Shown one piece after another: positions 53,101 to 61,390 of a stretch of DNA of 64,000 bases. The notes under the pieces are model-generated. The model did not search any database and was not told where the DNA came from. It saw only the letters and a list, made by a program, of their open reading frames with translations. A program made the position numbers and the translations under genes. Source of the DNA: Azospirillum brasilense (GTDB lineage Bacteria; Pseudomonadota; Alphaproteobacteria; Azospirillales; Azospirillaceae); the NCBI RefSeq assembly GCF_001315015.1, contig NZ_CP012914.1, forward strand, positions 2,414,501 to 2,478,500. Direction: 5' to 3'. Numbering within the stretch: the stretch's first letter is position 1; each line of letters starts with the position of its first letter.

Positions 53101-53454
53101 GCGCAGCTCAGCGCGCAGCAGCGGTTCGGTGCGCGACCGCATGTAGGCGAGGTAGGAGCGTGCGTTCTCCAGCTCCTCCTGCAGGGTCTGGCGCTGCACT
53201 TCCAGGTAGCGGGCTTCGGTCTGCTTCAGGTCGGCTTCGAAATCCAGCCGATGCTGCCAGATGAAGTAGGCGCCCAAGCCTCCCACCACCGCCGCAATCA
53301 GAAACAGGGACGCCAGGAACTGGAGACGGTAAAGGCGCCTTTCGTCCGAAGTCCGGGACGGCTCGCGCATCAACTCGGCGATCGGATCGGACAAGGAAAG
53401 CCCTCCTGGAACCACGCCCGGCTTAGCCCGTCCGCGGCGAACAGAGTAGATCAT
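50152..53454 (-). CDS. Cache-PAS-GGDEF-EAL cyclic-di-GMP signalling protein
   Basis: An 1100-residue membrane sensor. Membrane segments at about 46-66 and 383-405 enclose a periplasmic double Cache region (GYYFIDDMQGTCVLLPTD, GFIAVMREDGEVLLSPTS). Two PAS domains follow (about 430-535 and 545-655), then GGDEF with an intact GGDEF motif at 747-751 and an EAL domain in which the motif is EGLL (875-878). The DDFGTGYSSL loop and other EAL metal residues look present. It may have both cyclase and phosphodiesterase activity. A small ligand probably binds the Cache domain. It is a single gene. Confidence 0.93.
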   Translation of the reverse strand: MIYSVRRGRAKPGVVPGGLSLSDPIAELMREPSRTSDERRLYRLQFLASLFLIAAVVGGLGAYFIWQHRLDFEADLKQTEARYLEVQRQTLQEELENARSYLAYMRSRTEPLLRAELRAKVDEAYGIAWTIYEREKEYLPEESIRQSIKETLRPLRFFGGRGYYFIDDMQGTCVLLPTDPQREGSSLLDNRDDQGRPIMRNLIRAVDDPEMQGFTRYRWYAPSNPHSMSDKFAYVRRFEPFNWLIGTGDYVGAVEEKLQRETLERLRARRFGDSGFIAVMREDGEVLLSPTSPAAEGKNARDLPWETERDLVSRLLEAGLTGGGELRFDWVHPVTGRPAPKLSYATAPDVWGWVLVAGFYSDDIDSVLAQRRAEISAGMKKRILTTLAVLALALGASAWVSWLVTGWVRRIVRGYQSNMRESDSMLRERARQLYLANFFVDHVSEIVVLADAELRIAYVNPFGCDALGAPLAGLVGSHADLLERFRDEATEASAHYETLYRTRDGRALELEVTASRVTYDGDAYYCAIARDISERKRAEWELRLSAKVFDNAAEGMVVTNEKNRIVAVNDAFCRITGYSREEVIGGDPAMLASGRQDGAFYAAMWVKLKEEGHWSGEIWNKRKSGEVYPEWLSIQMVRNEAGEAVNYIAAFSDITEKRAQEERIRHLAQYDFLTDLPNRFLLRDRLERAMLAADRHGTKVGLLFVDLDRFKTINDSLGHGVGDRLLRAVGARLLGTVRASDTVSRQGGDEFVILVNDLDGPDAACSVARKVLRAMTESFPVDGHELQISPSIGIALYPDDATTIDTLLKCADMAMYAAKEAGRANHQFFTPELNKRASERMWLESNLRHALADNELELHFQPQFAVDGRRLVGAEGLLRWRRRDGTMIPPGQFIPVAEDTGLIQPIGDWVLGEACRRAADLLARGHPLLVAINLSAVQLRRPGLADRVAFWLDAYKVPARCLELEVTESVLMDESDMVTNTFARLREMGVALAIDDFGTGYSSLSYLKRFRVDKLKIDRSFVTSLTDGSDGGAIAEAIIGMARSLRMQTLAEGVETEEQFGGLARLGCDQIQGYLLGRPMPYDDFVAFIARHAAASEAVG

Positions 53455-53732
53455 TAGTGCGCGTGGCGGGGACTCGGCAAGTTCAAGGTGAGGAAGCCGG
53501 CGCGACGAATCGCCAGTCTTTGCGATTTTTCCGGGAAGACAAGCCTGCCCTCGAAAACCTTATGACGCGCATCCCGTGTTCACCGGGGCTGTGAAGGGGC
53601 TTTGCAGCGCCGCCCGGCACGGTTATGGTCCCGCGCGCGGGCAACAGGGGGCGGTTTCCGCCATGGCAATGGCCCAATGCATCCCCCGCCCGCCGCCGAA
53701 GCGTTCAGGTCCGCCATCCCCCGGAGAGTCCG

Positions 53733-55028
53733 ATGATCCCCCGCTACACCCGCCCCGAAATGGCCCGCATCTGGGAGCCGGAGAACCGGTTCCGCATCTG
53801 GTTCGAGATCGAGGCGCACGCCTGCGACGCGCAGGCGGAGCTGGGGGTCATCCCGAAGGAGGCCGCCGCCGCCGTGTGGGAGCGCGGCAAGTGGGAGATC
53901 GACCGCATCGACGAGATCGAGCGGGAGACCCGCCACGACGTCATCGCCTTCCTGACCAACCTCGCCGAGCATGTCGGGCCGGAGGCGCGCTTCGTCCACC
54001 AGGGCATGACCTCGTCCGACGTGCTGGACACCTGCCTCGCCGTGCAGATGACCCAGGCCGCCGACCTGCTGCTCGACGACATGGACAAGCTGCTGGCCGT
54101 GCTGAAGCGCCGCGCCTACGAGCACAAGGACACCGTCACCATCGGGCGCAGCCACGGCATCCACGCCGAGCCGACGACCTTCGGCCTGAAGCTGGCCGGC
54201 CATTACGCCGCCTTCGCCCGCGGGCGGGAGCGTCTGGTCCAGGCGCGCGCCGACATCGCCACCTGCGCCATCTCGGGTGCCGTCGGCACCTTCGCCAACA
54301 TCGACCCGCGGGTCGAGCAGCACGTCGCCGCCAAGATGGGGCTGACGCCGGAGCCGGTGTCCACCCAGGTCATTCCGCGCGACCGCCACGCCTTCTACTT
54401 CTCGGTGCTGGGCGTCATCGCCTCGTCGATCGAGAATCTGGCCGTGGAGATCCGCCACCTGCAGCGTACCGAGGTACGCGAGGCGGAGGAGTATTTCCAT
54501 CCGGGCCAGAAGGGCTCCTCGGCGATGCCGCACAAGCGCAACCCGGTGCTGTCGGAGAACCTGACCGGTCTGGCGCGCATCGTCCGCGCCGCCGTCGTCC
54601 CGGCGCTGGAGAACGTCGCCCTGTGGCACGAGCGCGACATCTCCCACAGCTCGGTCGAGCGCATGTTCGGCCCCGACGCCACGGTGACGCTGGACTTCGC
54701 GCTGGCCCGCCTGACCGGCATGATGGACAAGCTGGTGGTCTATCCGGAGCGCATGCAGAAGAACCTGGACGACCTGGGCGGCCTGGTCTTTTCGCAGCGC
54801 GTCCTGCTGGCCCTGACCCAGGCCGGGATGAGCCGCGAGGACAGCTACAAGGCGGTGCAGCGCAACGCCATGCAGGTGTGGGAGAAGGGCGGCAACTTCC
54901 TCGACCTGCTGTCGTCGGACGCCGACGTGGCGAAGCACATCTCCCGCGAGACGCTGGCCCCGATGTTCGACATGACCTACCACACGAAGAACGTCGACAT
55001 GGTGTTCAAGCGCGTGTTCGGCGAGTGA
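53733..55028 (+). CDS. purB: Adenylosuccinate lyase
   Basis: A 431-residue PurB, acting twice in purine synthesis. The fumarase-superfamily signature GSSAMPHKRNPV and the catalytic segments GMTSSDVLDT and GRSHGIHAEPTTFG are intact. ATG start MIPRYTRPEMARIWEPENRF fits the family. It precedes purC and purS by about 1.5 kb with an NRDE gene and a convergent DUF1476 gene between. A hairpin element follows the stop. Confidence 0.97.
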   Translation: MIPRYTRPEMARIWEPENRFRIWFEIEAHACDAQAELGVIPKEAAAAVWERGKWEIDRIDEIERETRHDVIAFLTNLAEHVGPEARFVHQGMTSSDVLDTCLAVQMTQAADLLLDDMDKLLAVLKRRAYEHKDTVTIGRSHGIHAEPTTFGLKLAGHYAAFARGRERLVQARADIATCAISGAVGTFANIDPRVEQHVAAKMGLTPEPVSTQVIPRDRHAFYFSVLGVIASSIENLAVEIRHLQRTEVREAEEYFHPGQKGSSAMPHKRNPVLSENLTGLARIVRAAVVPALENVALWHERDISHSSVERMFGPDATVTLDFALARLTGMMDKLVVYPERMQKNLDDLGGLVFSQRVLLALTQAGMSREDSYKAVQRNAMQVWEKGGNFLDLLSSDADVAKHISRETLAPMFDMTYHTKNVDMVFKRVFGE

Positions 55029-55088
55029 TCGGTCGGGGGCTTCGCTGATGCTCGGAGCCCCCACCCTTCCCACGGCTTCGCCGCGGGC

Positions 55089-55160
55089 CCCTTCCCTCCC
55101 CCGCTTCGCAGGAGAGGGAGCTTTTATCCCCTCCCCTGCGAAGCGGGGGAGGGTCAGGGT
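55089..55160. repeat. Palindromic intergenic element, type D
   Basis: Two inverted GC-rich arms (CCTCCCCCGCTTCGCAGGAG and CTGCGAAGCGGGGGAGGG) separated by AGCTTTTATCCCC, followed by TCAGGGTGGGGG. It lies between convergent purB and the DUF1476 gene and shares the GGTCAGGGTG motif with the three larger paired elements. It could serve as a bidirectional terminator. Confidence 0.7.
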
Positions 55161-55173
55161 GGGGGCGAGCCCC

Positions 55174-55494
55174 TTACTCCGCGTGCACCTGCACGCGCGC
55201 GACGTCCAGCAGACGAGCCAGTTCCTTCTCCACGCGGTGGTCGGAGATGTCGACGCCCCTGGCGTGCAGGTCGGCGGCCAGGCGGTCGCGGACGTCGTGC
55301 GGACCGGTGGCCGCGATGTCGGCGTCGATGATCTGGCGGACATAGGCGTCGGCCTCGCCACCGGTCAGACCCAGCAGCCCCGCCGCCCAAAGACCCGCCA
55401 GCCGGTCGCGGCGCGCGCGAATCCTGAAGAGCAGGTCCTGGTCATGCTGGAACTTGTTCTCGAAGGCCCTCTCGCGCTCGTCGAAGGTCGTCAT
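55174..55494 (-). CDS. ATPase inhibitor subunit zeta (DUF1476)
   Basis: A 106-residue protein of the alphaproteobacterial F1-ATPase zeta inhibitor family, which blocks ATP hydrolysis by the rotary enzyme. The start MTTFDERERAFENKFQHDQD and LAGLWAAGLLGLTGGEADAY are diagnostic. The later part (AATGPHDVRDRLAADLHARG) matches the four-helix C-terminal region. An upstream in-frame start would overlap the NRDE gene and is rejected. It is divergent from the NRDE gene. Confidence 0.9.
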   Translation of the reverse strand: MTTFDERERAFENKFQHDQDLLFRIRARRDRLAGLWAAGLLGLTGGEADAYVRQIIDADIAATGPHDVRDRLAADLHARGVDISDHRVEKELARLLDVARVQVHAE

Positions 55495-55646
55495 GGGACC
55501 CGGCTCCTTGGATTGGTTTTGCGCTCCCAGATACAAGACTATATAGCCGGTGGAACGGGCGTCGTCATCGCCCCCACCCACCGGCCAATCGGCGAATCCG
55601 GCGTGCGGCGACATACCCAAGAGGGAAGCGGAAGGCAAGATTCCCC

Positions 55647-56426
55647 ATGTGCAGCGTGATCCTCCTGCGACGACCGGACGCAACATGGCCCCTGATCCTG
55701 GGCGCCAACCGCGACGAAATGGCCGGGCGGCCCTGGAAGGCGCCGGCGCGCCACTGGCCCGACCGCCCCAACGTCGTCGCCGGGCTGGACGAGCTGGCCG
55801 CCGGCTCCTGGCTGGGCATGAACGACGAGGGCGTCATCGCCGCCGTGCTGAACCGCATGGGCACGCTGGGGCCGGAGGCCGGCAAGCGCTCGCGCGGGGA
55901 GCTGGTGCTCGACGCGCTCGATTTCGCCGACGCGGCGGAGGCGGCGGAGGCCATGGCGCAGCTCGACACGCGGGCTTACCGCCCCTTCAACCTGCTGATC
56001 GCCGACAACCGCGACGCCCGGCTGCTGGTCCATCGTGGCCCCTCCCCGCGCAACCGGCCGGAGGTGGTCGAGATCCCCGAGGGCGTCCACATGGTCACCG
56101 CCAGCGACCTGGACGACGTGGCGGAGGACCCGCGGCAGGCCCAGTATCTGCCCCTTTTCCAGCGCGCGGCACCGCCCGACCCGGAGCGGGGCGAGGCCGG
56201 AGACCGGTGGGGCGGCTGGCCGGAATTGCTGGCGAGCCGCATCTGGGACGACGGCGGGCGGGGCGAGCGCGGGGCGATGAACTTCCTGCTGCCCACTGGC
56301 TTCGGCACGGTGTCGAGCGCGCTGATCGCCCTGCCCGCCGTCGAGCGCCCGGACCTCGACCCGGTCTGGCACTTCGCCGCCGGCCGCCCGCACGAGGCGC
56401 CGTGGCAGTCCGTCTCCTTCGGGTAG
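55647..56426 (+). CDS. NRDE family protein (TANGO2-like)
   Basis: A 259-residue protein with the namesake motif near the start: [20 protein letters not shown] followed by NRDE. Further family features are [19 protein letters not shown] and a C-terminal beta segment ([11 protein letters not shown]). The N-terminal Cys may act as a nucleophile, as in Ntn hydrolases. Biochemical role is uncertain; human TANGO2 has been tied to lipid and heme handling. It is next to purC (116-base gap) on the same strand. Confidence 0.88.
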   Translation: MCSVILLRRPDATWPLILGANRDEMAGRPWKAPARHWPDRPNVVAGLDELAAGSWLGMNDEGVIAAVLNRMGTLGPEAGKRSRGELVLDALDFADAAEAAEAMAQLDTRAYRPFNLLIADNRDARLLVHRGPSPRNRPEVVEIPEGVHMVTASDLDDVAEDPRQAQYLPLFQRAAPPDPERGEAGDRWGGWPELLASRIWDDGGRGERGAMNFLLPTGFGTVSSALIALPAVERPDLDPVWHFAAGRPHEAPWQSVSFG

Positions 56427-56542
56427 GTGTGGCCGCGGACCCCGCGCATTGTGTTCCCTGGGCCAGCTTGCTATATCACTCGTGCATATCCCCTGGACCG
56501 GTCACCCATCGGCCCGGGCTACACGTTTTTGGACGATCTCTC

Positions 56543-57307
56543 ATGACACGACGTCGGCGCATCTACGAAGGCAAGGCGAAGGTCCTGTTCGAAGGTCCCG
56601 AGCCGGGCACGCTGGTGCAGTACTTCAAGGACGACGCGACCGCCTTCAACAACCAGAAGAAGGGCATCATCACCGGCAAGGGGGTGCTGAACAACCGCAT
56701 CTCCGAATACCTGATGAGCCGTTTGTCGGAAATCGGCGTGCCGACGCACTTCGTGCGCCGCCTGAACATGCGCGAGCAGCTGGTTCGCGAGGTCGAGATC
56801 ATCCCCATCGAGCTGGTCGTGCGCAACACCGCCGCCGGCTCGCTGTCCAAGCGCTTCGGCATCCCCGAGGGGACCCCGCTGCCGCGCTCGATCATCGAGT
56901 ATTATTACAAGTCCGACGAGCTGAACAATCCCATGGTCACCGAGGAGCACATCACGGCCTTCGGCTGGGCGGCTCCGCAGGACCTCGACGACATGGTGGC
57001 GCTGTCGCTCCGCGTGAACGACTATCTGTCGGGCCTCTTCCTCGGCATCGGCCTGCGGCTGGTGGACTTCAAGCTGGAGTTCGGCCGGCTGTGGGAGAAC
57101 GAGGAGATGCGCATCGTCCTGGCCGACGAGATCAGCCCGGACAACTGCCGCCTGTGGGACATCAAGACCAACGAGAAGCTGGACAAGGACCGCTTCCGCC
57201 AGGACCTCGGTCAGGTCGAGGAGGCCTACCAGGAGGTCGCCCGGCGCCTCGGCATCCTGCCCGAAGGCGGCCCGGTGGACGTCAAGGGTCCCAAGACGGT
57301 TCAGTAA
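56543..57307 (+). CDS. purC: Phosphoribosylaminoimidazole-succinocarboxamide synthase
   Basis: A 254-residue PurC (SAICAR synthetase). The ATP-binding start [35 protein letters not shown], the [20 protein letters not shown] block and [12 protein letters not shown] with the [12 protein letters not shown] segment are all conserved. It is followed 62 bases later by purS, the usual alphaproteobacterial purC-purS order. Confidence 0.97.
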   Translation: MTRRRRIYEGKAKVLFEGPEPGTLVQYFKDDATAFNNQKKGIITGKGVLNNRISEYLMSRLSEIGVPTHFVRRLNMREQLVREVEIIPIELVVRNTAAGSLSKRFGIPEGTPLPRSIIEYYYKSDELNNPMVTEEHITAFGWAAPQDLDDMVALSLRVNDYLSGLFLGIGLRLVDFKLEFGRLWENEEMRIVLADEISPDNCRLWDIKTNEKLDKDRFRQDLGQVEEAYQEVARRLGILPEGGPVDVKGPKTVQ

Positions 57308-57369
57308 ACGACGGTCCAGTAATCAGTTTTCCCCTTACCCATCAGCACCATCAAGCGAGCGGACATCCG

Positions 57370-57612
57370 ATGAAGGCGAAGGTTCACGTCACCCTCAAGC
57401 GCGGCGTTCTCGACCCCCAGGGCAAGGCCATCGCGCACGCGCTGCACACGCTGGGCTTCGACGGCGTCGAGGACGTCCGCGCCGGCAAGGTCATCGAGCT
57501 TCAGCTCAAGAGCACCGACGAGGCCGCCGCCCGCAAGGAGGTCGAGGCCATGTGCAGCAAGCTTCTGGCCAACACCGTGATCGAAGACTACGCGATCGAG
57601 CTGGTGGCCTGA
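57370..57612 (+). CDS. purS: FGAM synthase subunit PurS
   Basis: An 80-residue PurS. It begins MKAKVHVTLKRGVLDPQGKA and includes LHTLGFDGVEDVRAGKVIEL, matching the family throughout. PurS bridges PurQ and the small-type PurL in the FGAM synthase complex. Normally purQ follows directly, but here a palindromic element and four other genes lie between. Confidence 0.97.
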   Translation: MKAKVHVTLKRGVLDPQGKAIAHALHTLGFDGVEDVRAGKVIELQLKSTDEAAARKEVEAMCSKLLANTVIEDYAIELVA

Positions 57613-57623
57613 GTTTTCCAATT

Positions 57624-57744
57624 CCCTCTCCCCTCTGGGGAGAGGGTTAGGGTGAGGGGGGCCCGGCATCTGCCGCGCTCTACGGTCCCCCGACATCCCC
57701 CTCACCCGGCCCTGCGGGCCACCCTCTCCCCAGAGGGGAGAGGG
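57624..57744. repeat. Paired palindromic intergenic element, copy C
   Basis: CCCTCTCCCCTCTGGGGAG palindromes in inverted pairs, with GGTTAGGGTGAGGGGG and CCCTCACCCGGCCCTGCGGG between. It sits 11 bases after the purS stop and 14 before the DNA glycosylase start, exactly where purS-purQ linkage is broken. Confidence 0.85.
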
Positions 57745-57758
57745 AATGGGGGCCCACC

Positions 57759-58412
57759 ATGTCCATCGACCATCTCTCCACGCTCGATCCCATCTTCGCC
57801 GAGTCCCTGCGCGTCGGCGGCCCGACGGTGCGCGACTTCCGCCGCCCGGACGGCTTCTCCGGCCTGCTCTGCCTGATCATCGAGCAGCAGCTCTCCACCA
57901 CGGTTGCCGCGGCGCTGTGGGCCAAGCTCCAGGCCATGGTCGGGGTGGTGACGCCCGACGCCATCCTGGCCCTGCCCGACGAGGATCTGCGGGCCTGCGG
58001 CCTGTCGCGCCAGAAGATCGGCTACGCCCGCGGGCTGGCCCAGACCGTCGCAGAGGGGCGGCTGGACTTCGACGCCATTCACAAAATGGACGACGAGGAG
58101 GCCATCGCCGCCCTGATCGCGCTGAAGGGCATCGGGCGCTGGACCGCCGAAATCTACCTGATGATGGCGATGGACCGCCCCGACATCTGGCCGGTCGGCG
58201 ACCTCGCCATCCAGCTCGGCGTGCAGCGGCTGAAAGGCTGGGCGGAGAAGCCGACCCAGGCGCAGCTCCTCGCCGTCGCCGAGCCCTGGCGCCCGCACCG
58301 CAGCCTCGCCGCCAAGCTGGTGTGGCACCATTACGTGGCCTTGCAGGAACAGGCCAGAGCCCTGAAGACGGCCAAGAACAAGAAGACGCCCAAAGGAAAG
58401 ACGACACCGTGA
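57759..58412 (+). CDS. DNA-3-methyladenine glycosylase II-like (AlkA/HhH-GPD) protein
   Basis: A 217-residue HhH-GPD superfamily glycosylase. The helix-hairpin-helix and catalytic Asp are in LKGIGRWTAEIYLMMAMDRP followed by DIWPVGDLAIQ. IIEQQLSTTVAAALWAKL is the usual AlkA-type segment. It removes alkylated bases in base-excision repair. The C-terminus is Lys-rich (KTAKNKKTPKGKTTP). Its stop overlaps the GTG start of the MOSC gene (GTGA), so the two are coupled. Confidence 0.9.
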   Translation: MSIDHLSTLDPIFAESLRVGGPTVRDFRRPDGFSGLLCLIIEQQLSTTVAAALWAKLQAMVGVVTPDAILALPDEDLRACGLSRQKIGYARGLAQTVAEGRLDFDAIHKMDDEEAIAALIALKGIGRWTAEIYLMMAMDRPDIWPVGDLAIQLGVQRLKGWAEKPTQAQLLAVAEPWRPHRSLAAKLVWHHYVALQEQARALKTAKNKKTPKGKTTP

Positions 58413-59098
58413 CCGAGACCACCATCACCGCCGTTCTCGTCGGCAAGGCCGCTCCCTTCGGTCCGCCGGGACGCACCAGCGCCATCGCCAAGTCCCCGGT
58501 GGACGGCCCGCGCGCGGTTGGCCCCGAGGGCTTCCTGGATGACGAGCAGGCCGACCGCCGCGTCCATGGCGGGCCGGACAAGGCCATCCACCACTACCCG
58601 CTGGACCACCACCCGGCGTGGCGGGACGAGCTGGGCGGGGACGTGCCGCTGCTCGGCCAGCCCGGCGCCTTCGGTGAGAACCTCGCGACGCTGGGGCTGA
58701 CCGAGGCCGACGTCTGCGTCGGCGACCGCTTCCGCGCCGGCACCGCCCTGCTGGAGGTCGCCCAGGCCCGCCAGCCCTGCTGGAAGCTGAACCACCGCTT
58801 CGCCGTGCCCGACATGGCCAAGCGCGTCCAGACCACCGGGCGCACCGGCTGGTACTATCGCGTGCCGGAACCCGGGCAGATCGGTCCCGGCGACCGGCTG
58901 ACCCTGGTCGAGCGTCCCTACCCGCACTGGACGCTCGCCCGGCTGCTCCACGTCCTCCATGTGGACACGCAGAACCGCGAGGCGCTGGCGGAGATGGCCG
59001 CCCTGCCGGTGCTGGCCCAGAGCTGGCGCACGCTGGCCGAGCGCCGGCTGACCCAGGGCGTCGAGGATTGGAGCAAGCGCCTGAACGGCGGAGACTGA
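58409..59098 (+). CDS. MOSC domain protein (YiiM-like)
   Basis: A 229-residue MOSC domain protein. The MOSC core has DRRVHGGPDKAIHHYPLDHH, GAFGENLATLGLTEADVCVG and the conserved Cys in ARQPCWKLNHRF. A C-terminal helical 3-alpha domain follows (about 165-229). Relatives such as YiiM use molybdenum cofactor to reduce N-hydroxylated bases such as 6-hydroxylaminopurine. Coupling to a DNA glycosylase gene agrees with a role in handling damaged bases, but this is inference. Convergent with the MFS gene (4-base gap). Confidence 0.87.
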   Translation: MTETTITAVLVGKAAPFGPPGRTSAIAKSPVDGPRAVGPEGFLDDEQADRRVHGGPDKAIHHYPLDHHPAWRDELGGDVPLLGQPGAFGENLATLGLTEADVCVGDRFRAGTALLEVAQARQPCWKLNHRFAVPDMAKRVQTTGRTGWYYRVPEPGQIGPGDRLTLVERPYPHWTLARLLHVLHVDTQNREALAEMAALPVLAQSWRTLAERRLTQGVEDWSKRLNGGD

Positions 59099-59102
59099 TC
59101 CC

Positions 59103-60278
59103 TCAGCGGCGGGCGGTCGCCCACAGCACCCCCGCCGCGCCCACCGCCACCAGCGCCAGGACGGCGGAGAGCAGAAGCGCCGCCGTCTCCCCCGCCCGCT
59201 CGATGATCACCGCGTAGCCCATGGGCGCCAGCGCGGCGGCGTAGAAGCTCGGCACCAGCAGCCGCCCGACCGTCCGGCCGTAGCTCTGCGGGTCGAACAG
59301 CACCAGCGGCAGCGTGCCGCGCACGATGGTCGCCAGCCCGGCCCCCGCCCCGAACAGCAGCGAGAAGGCGACGCCGGCGGCCAGCACCGCGCCGCTCCAC
59401 AAGCCGATGATGAAGCCGGGCAGCAGCAGGCCGCAGGCGAGCAGCGCCAGGACGGTGGGATGCAGGCGCCCACCGGACAGCACCTCGCACAGCCGGGCCG
59501 AGGACTGACCGACGCCGCGCACCGTGGAAATCCACACCGCCGCCGCAGGCGCCGCCCCCAGCCCGACCAGGATACCGATCATGTGCGCCGACATCGCCGA
59601 GGTCAGCACGCCGACCGCCGTGGTCATCACCATGTAGAACACAGGCGCCACCCAGGCCCGCCGTCGCGGGTCCGCCGTCCCGGCGGGCTCCGTCCCGGCC
59701 GGCGCCGGCGGGCGCACGTAGCGGTCGGACGGGATGGCGGCGTGCAGCGGGATCGTCAGAAGCGCGATCACCGCGTAGGCGACCAGGGCGCCGCGCCAGC
59801 CCCAGGCGTCGGCCATCGCCTGCCCCACCGGCCAAAGCACGGTGGAGGCCAGCCCACCCAGCAGGGTGATCTGCGAGATCGGCACCCGCGCCAGCGGGCC
59901 GCCCAGCCGAGCCAGCGCGGCAAAGGCCGCCTCGTACAGGCTCGCCCGCATCGCCAGACCCAGCACCAGCCAGGACGCGTAGTAGCTCACCAGCCCGGTG
60001 GAGGAGGCCAGCCCCAGGCACCCCGCCGCCGTCAACAGCGAACCGATGACCATCACCGGGCGCCCGCCCCAGCGGTCGATGGCCCGCCCGACGCTGCCCG
60101 ACACCACGCCCATGACCAGCAGCGCCGCCGTGAAGCCGCCGAAGGCCACCGGCAGGCTCAGGCCCAGGTCGGCGGCCATGGGGTTCCCGAAGATGGCGAT
60201 CAGGTAATAGGAGATGCCCCAGCACAGGAGCTGCGAGACGCCGAGGAACCAGACCAGCCGGCGGGTGATGTGCGACAT
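59103..60278 (-). CDS. MFS transporter
   Basis: A 391-residue major facilitator with about twelve membrane segments. The loop 2-3 motif is GRAIDRWGGRPVMVIG. It has a polar cytoplasmic central loop (about 195-215, PAPAGTEPAGTADPRRR). Substrate unknown. It is divergent from a LysR-type regulator gene across a 116-base interval, the usual layout for a regulator controlling its neighbour. Confidence 0.87.
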   Translation of the reverse strand: MSHITRRLVWFLGVSQLLCWGISYYLIAIFGNPMAADLGLSLPVAFGGFTAALLVMGVVSGSVGRAIDRWGGRPVMVIGSLLTAAGCLGLASSTGLVSYYASWLVLGLAMRASLYEAAFAALARLGGPLARVPISQITLLGGLASTVLWPVGQAMADAWGWRGALVAYAVIALLTIPLHAAIPSDRYVRPPAPAGTEPAGTADPRRRAWVAPVFYMVMTTAVGVLTSAMSAHMIGILVGLGAAPAAAVWISTVRGVGQSSARLCEVLSGGRLHPTVLALLACGLLLPGFIIGLWSGAVLAAGVAFSLLFGAGAGLATIVRGTLPLVLFDPQSYGRTVGRLLVPSFYAAALAPMGYAVIIERAGETAALLLSAVLALVAVGAAGVLWATARR

Positions 60279-60394
60279 GACGGACCAGGGGATGACGGGC
60301 CAGGAGGCGACGGAAAGCGGCAGGCACCCTAGCCAGCCGCTCGGACACCGACAAACGACTTGTCTTCCGCCAACCGGTGAGAAAAACTCAACGG

Positions 60395-61291
60395 ATGCCG
60401 TCCCGTCTTCCCCCGCTGAACGCCCTGCGCGCCTTCGTCGCCGCCGCCCGCCATTCCAGCTTCCGCCTCGCCGCGGAGGAGCTGAACGTCACCCCCGGCG
60501 CGGTCAGCCGCCAGATCCGCAGCCTGGAACTCTTCCTCGGCATCGCGCTGTTCGACCGCAGCCAGCGGCAGGTCCGGCTGACCGAGGCCGGGGCGCGCTA
60601 CTTCACCCGCATCGCCGACCTGTTCACCGAGATCCAGCAGGCGACCGACACGCTGCTCGACGGCGACGGGCGGCGGACACTGCGGGTGGACTGCATTCCG
60701 ACCTTCGCCATGCACTGGCTGCTGCCGCGCCTGCCCCTGTTCCAGCAGCGCTTCCCGGAGCTGGCGGTGTCGCTGTCCACCGCCCCCGGCCCGATCGACA
60801 TCGGCCGTCCCTTCGACTACGCCATCCGCCGCGACCCCGCCCATTTCGCCGGGCTGAAGCCGCTGCCGCTGATGCGCGAGCATTGCGTGCCGGTGTGCAG
60901 CCCCTCCCTGCCGGGGCTGGAGACGCTGCGCAGCCCCGCCGACCTGACCCGCCGCACGGTCATCACCATTCGTGCCCGCGCCGACCTGCTGCCGGCCTGG
61001 AGCACGGCGCACGGGCTGGAGCTGGACGCCTTCCGCAGCCGGATGGAGGTCGACCACACCTACTTCGCCATCCAGGCGGCGGAGGACGGGCTGGGCGTCG
61101 CCATCGTGCCGCGGCTGTTCGTGGAACGCCCGCTGGAGACCGGGCGGCTGACCGCGCCGCTGGGGGCCGAGGGGGTGGTGTCCGGCCATTACTACCTGCT
61201 GGAAAGCCGCCAGCGCGGCCACACCGAGGCGCCGGCCTTCCCCGATTGGCTGCGCGAACAGGCCGCCGCCGCGTCAACGCAGGGCCGATAA
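60395..61291 (+). CDS. LysR-type transcriptional regulator (GcvA-like)
   Basis: About 298 residues. The winged helix-turn-helix is LNALRAFVAAARHSSFRLAA, EELNVTPGAVSRQIRSLELF, and the co-inducer domain runs from about residue 90 (LRVDCIPTFAMHWLLPRLPL). The pattern PTFAMHWLLPRL is typical of the GcvA subgroup. ATG is preferred over a GTG six codons upstream. It probably regulates the divergent MFS transporter gene and itself. Ligand unknown. Confidence 0.9.
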   Translation: MPSRLPPLNALRAFVAAARHSSFRLAAEELNVTPGAVSRQIRSLELFLGIALFDRSQRQVRLTEAGARYFTRIADLFTEIQQATDTLLDGDGRRTLRVDCIPTFAMHWLLPRLPLFQQRFPELAVSLSTAPGPIDIGRPFDYAIRRDPAHFAGLKPLPLMREHCVPVCSPSLPGLETLRSPADLTRRTVITIRARADLLPAWSTAHGLELDAFRSRMEVDHTYFAIQAAEDGLGVAIVPRLFVERPLETGRLTAPLGAEGVVSGHYYLLESRQRGHTEAPAFPDWLREQAAAASTQGR

Positions 61292-61390
61292 GGGAGAATG
61301 GCGGGGTCCTTGCCCTTGCTTTGGCGGGGCGGGGCCTTTAGTGTCCGGCCTCGAACCGTTCCCCCCACGACGCCGGATTTTCCAAGCCCC

